DNA from: Chlamydiota bacterium
GTDB lineage: Bacteria > Chlamydiota > Chlamydiia > Chlamydiales > Rhabdochlamydiaceae
DNA: 7,335 nt
Assembly (NCBI GenBank): GCA_023265495.1
Contig: JAHFTP010000087.1
Location: 1-7,335 of the forward strand
Direction of reading: 5' to 3'
Position 1 is the stretch's first letter; each line of letters opens with the position of its first letter. Made by a program: the position numbers and the translations under genes. Shown one piece after another: positions 6,237 through 7,335 of this stretch. Under the pieces are notes generated by a model. The model was not told the DNA's origin. It saw only the letters and a program-made list of their open reading frames with translations, and did no database searches.

Positions 6237-6366
6237 TTGGTTTGTATTTTGAACATGGAAAGTGGTTGTTGGTTTATTTTTCGAGCATTAAAATAAGTTT
6301 TTGGTTTATATTTCAGACGTGAAGGTATGTAATTTGGTTTAAATTTCGAGCATGAAAAGACTAATC
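6237..6366 (+). repeat. Four imperfect 32-33 bp direct repeats leading into the ATPase start
   Basis: Units begin at 6237, 6269, 6301 and 6334, each with TTGGTTT followed by an A/T-rich run ending in TTT, then a CGAGCATGAAAAG-like core. The seven-base lead is identical in all four; units 2 and 4 also share TTTCGAGCAT. The triplet at offset 18 is ATG, ATT, GTG and ATG respectively, and in unit 4 it is the ATPase start codon at 6352. The array fills the intergenic region. It may be an operator array, a duplicated leader, or a mobile-DNA end. Confidence 0.75.
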
Positions 6367-7197
6367 GACTGGCATTTAATGACTTGGAAAGAGGGAGAAA
6401 AGCGCAAGCCACTTCTGTTGAAAGGCGCTAGGCAAACAGGTAAGACATACTCTGTTAGACAGTTAGGTAAGCAATTTGAATCATTTATTGAGATCAATTT
6501 CGAACTCGTTCCGGAGGCAAGGTCTATCTTTAAAAAAGATTTACAGCCTGGAAGAATTGTTTGGGAGCTAGGCCTGTTGACTCGTACAACGATTTTACCC
6601 GGCAAAACGCTCCTGTTTTTGGACGAGGTACAAGTCGCGCCTGAAGTCATTTTAGCTTTGCGTTATTTTTATGAATTAATGCCGGATTTACACGTCATTG
6701 CTGCAGGTTCTTTAATTGATTTCGCTGTAGAAAAAGTAGGGATGCCTGTGGGTCGGATCAACATGCTTTATGTCTATCCGCTCTCATTTATGGAATTTCT
6801 TGCAGCCACAGGGAATAAGTTCTTCATCGAGGCAATTTTGTCAAAACAGCCCCTTTCTGCTATCCTCCATGATGAATTACTGGATCTTCTAGGCCATTAT
6901 CTTGCAATTGGAGGTATGCCGGAAGCCGTTCGAGAATGGGTAGAGACTAAAGACCCGAGAGCAAGTTATGAAGCCCAAAAAGGATTGGTTGAGACTTATC
7001 GCCAAGATTTTCCAAAATATGCGAAAAAGCATCAACTTCCTTATCTTGATGTCCTGTTTAACCAAATCCCTTATTTTATAGGAAATCAGTTCAAATATTC
7101 GGAAATCCACGGCGATTATAAAAAACGAGAATTGGCTCCCTGCCTGGATCTCTTACGCAGGGCTGTTAGCAGCTTGACTAAATCTATACATATATAA
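6352..7197 (+). CDS. AAA_14/DUF4143-type ATPase, C-terminally truncated
   Basis: This is a P-loop ATPase of the large, accessory AAA_14-DUF4143 family, whose cellular role is not established. The ORF has 281 residues, whereas complete members are usually about 380-450. Walker A GARQTGKT is at 25-32, Walker B LLFLDEVQ at 87-94, a sensor-like AAGS at 117-120, YPLSFMEFL at 142-150 and GGMPEAV at 187-193. The winged-helix region KYSEI...ELAPCLDLLRRA runs 248-271. After A271 the family pattern (normally a Gly-Leu/Ile-Val type continuation) is lost: the last ten residues are unrelated and end in TAA. The DUF4143 domain is therefore missing, and the break coincides with the left end of an IS607-like element, so the gene is probably a remnant. 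No Shine-Dalgarno is seen; the ATG lies inside the fourth upstream repeat. It is separated from the E2 operon by 134 bp and probably arrived independently. Confidence 0.85.
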   Translation: MKRLIDWHLMTWKEGEKRKPLLLKGARQTGKTYSVRQLGKQFESFIEINFELVPEARSIFKKDLQPGRIVWELGLLTRTTILPGKTLLFLDEVQVAPEVILALRYFYELMPDLHVIAAGSLIDFAVEKVGMPVGRINMLYVYPLSFMEFLAATGNKFFIEAILSKQPLSAILHDELLDLLGHYLAIGGMPEAVREWVETKDPRASYEAQKGLVETYRQDFPKYAKKHQLPYLDVLFNQIPYFIGNQFKYSEIHGDYKKRELAPCLDLLRRAVSSLTKSIHI

Positions 7198-7203
7198 TAC
7201 TAT
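7174..7203 (+). promoter_or_regulatory. Candidate promoter for the recombinase gene
   Basis: TTGACT (7174-7179) is a good -35 box. TACTAT (7198-7203) gives an 18-nt spacer; a perfect TATAAT (7193-7198) also occurs but only 13 nt away. With either, transcription would begin within a few bases of the ATG at 7212, leaving a very short or absent leader, consistent with no visible Shine-Dalgarno. Confidence 0.35.
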
Positions 7204-7211
7204 GTGCTCAT

Positions 7212-7335
7212 ATGAATAGATTTATTAAGATAGGCGAAGCTGCAAAAATGCTTGGGGTTTCCAAGCAAACATTGCGTCGCTGGGAAAAATCCAAAGAATT
7301 ATTGCCTGATAAGATATCGGAAGGGAAGACTCGTT
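7212..7335 (+). CDS. tnpA: IS607-family serine recombinase/transposase TnpA (5' part only)
   Basis: The frame from the ATG at 7212 is open to the window edge and gives 41 complete codons. The visible N-terminus is a MerR-like DNA-binding helix-turn-helix: FIKIGEAAKMLGVSKQTL then RRWEKSKELLPD. IS607 TnpA proteins carry this domain first and a serine-recombinase domain after it; full length is typically about 190-220 residues. The catalytic serine would lie beyond the window and cannot be checked. A free-standing MerR-type regulator is the alternative, but the KIGEAAK..GVS..TLRRWE pattern together with the interrupted ATPase just upstream favours the transposase. Confidence 0.75.
   Translation, partial: MNRFIKIGEAAKMLGVSKQTLRRWEKSKELLPDKISEGKTR

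Larger units (their letters stand above)
7165..7335 (+). mobile_element. Left end of an IS607-type insertion sequence (continues past the window)
   Basis: ATPase homology ends at codon 271 (7162-7164), and an IS607-type recombinase ORF begins 48 bp later. IS607 elements have no terminal inverted repeats or target duplications and recombine at GG-type dinucleotides. The next ATPase codon would normally be Gly (GGN) but reads GTT, so a junction between the two Gs at about 7165/7166 fits. The exact boundary is inferred. The right end and the tnpB-like gene usually carried by these elements would lie outside the window. Confidence 0.55.

Noticed and set aside
6237..6366. CRISPR array
   Set aside because: Repeats are adjacent with no distinct spacers, are imperfect, and run into a coding start. 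No cas genes are seen.
6167..6412. 81-codon minus-strand ORF across the E2-ATPase gap
   Set aside because: It runs through the direct-repeat array and both flanking genes, with no domain and no ribosome binding site.

Overview
The window looks like chromosomal DNA of a Chlamydiota member outside the classical genus Chlamydia, i.e. an amoeba- or arthropod-associated 'environmental' chlamydia. This is an inference. It rests on the character of the housekeeping proteins (an LpxK with an LRNFLYD segment ahead of its P-loop, a separate E2 acyltransferase, an Asd) and on a eukaryote-style PPR protein. GmhA means heptose-containing LPS, which Chlamydia trachomatis lacks. An intracellular gammaproteobacterium is the main alternative.

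Layout: (1) Positions 1-915, minus strand: asd (lysine/diaminopimelate/threonine/methionine precursor), with its 3' end beyond the window edge. (2) Positions 1024-1452, plus strand: a small exported protein with a Gly/His-rich tail, closed by a hairpin terminator that starts at its stop codon. (3) Positions 1560-3095, minus strand: a 511-residue protein with a Ser-rich, internally triplicated N-terminal part and seven C-terminal 34-residue pentatricopeptide-like repeats. (4) Positions 3299-6217, plus strand: a tight gene run gmhA-lpxK-E2 (11-bp overlap, then a 17-bp gap). It makes an LPS heptose precursor, phosphorylates lipid A at the 4' position, and supplies a 2-oxo acid dehydrogenase acyltransferase. 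(5) Positions 6237-7197: four 32-33 bp direct repeats leading into an AAA_14/DUF4143-type ATPase whose ORF stops early. (6) Position about 7165 to the window end: the left end of an IS607-type element with the start of its serine recombinase gene, which appears to have cut off the ATPase C-terminus.

The left and centre combine core metabolism (Asd, LPS synthesis, E2) with two lineage-specific genes that could face the host (His-rich exported protein, PPR protein). The right end is accessory DNA. The strongest candidates for something undescribed are the PPR protein, whose repeats can be read with the plant PPR code as an A-A-A-G-G type RNA preference, and the repeat array that carries a start-codon-like triplet in each unit ahead of the ATPase.
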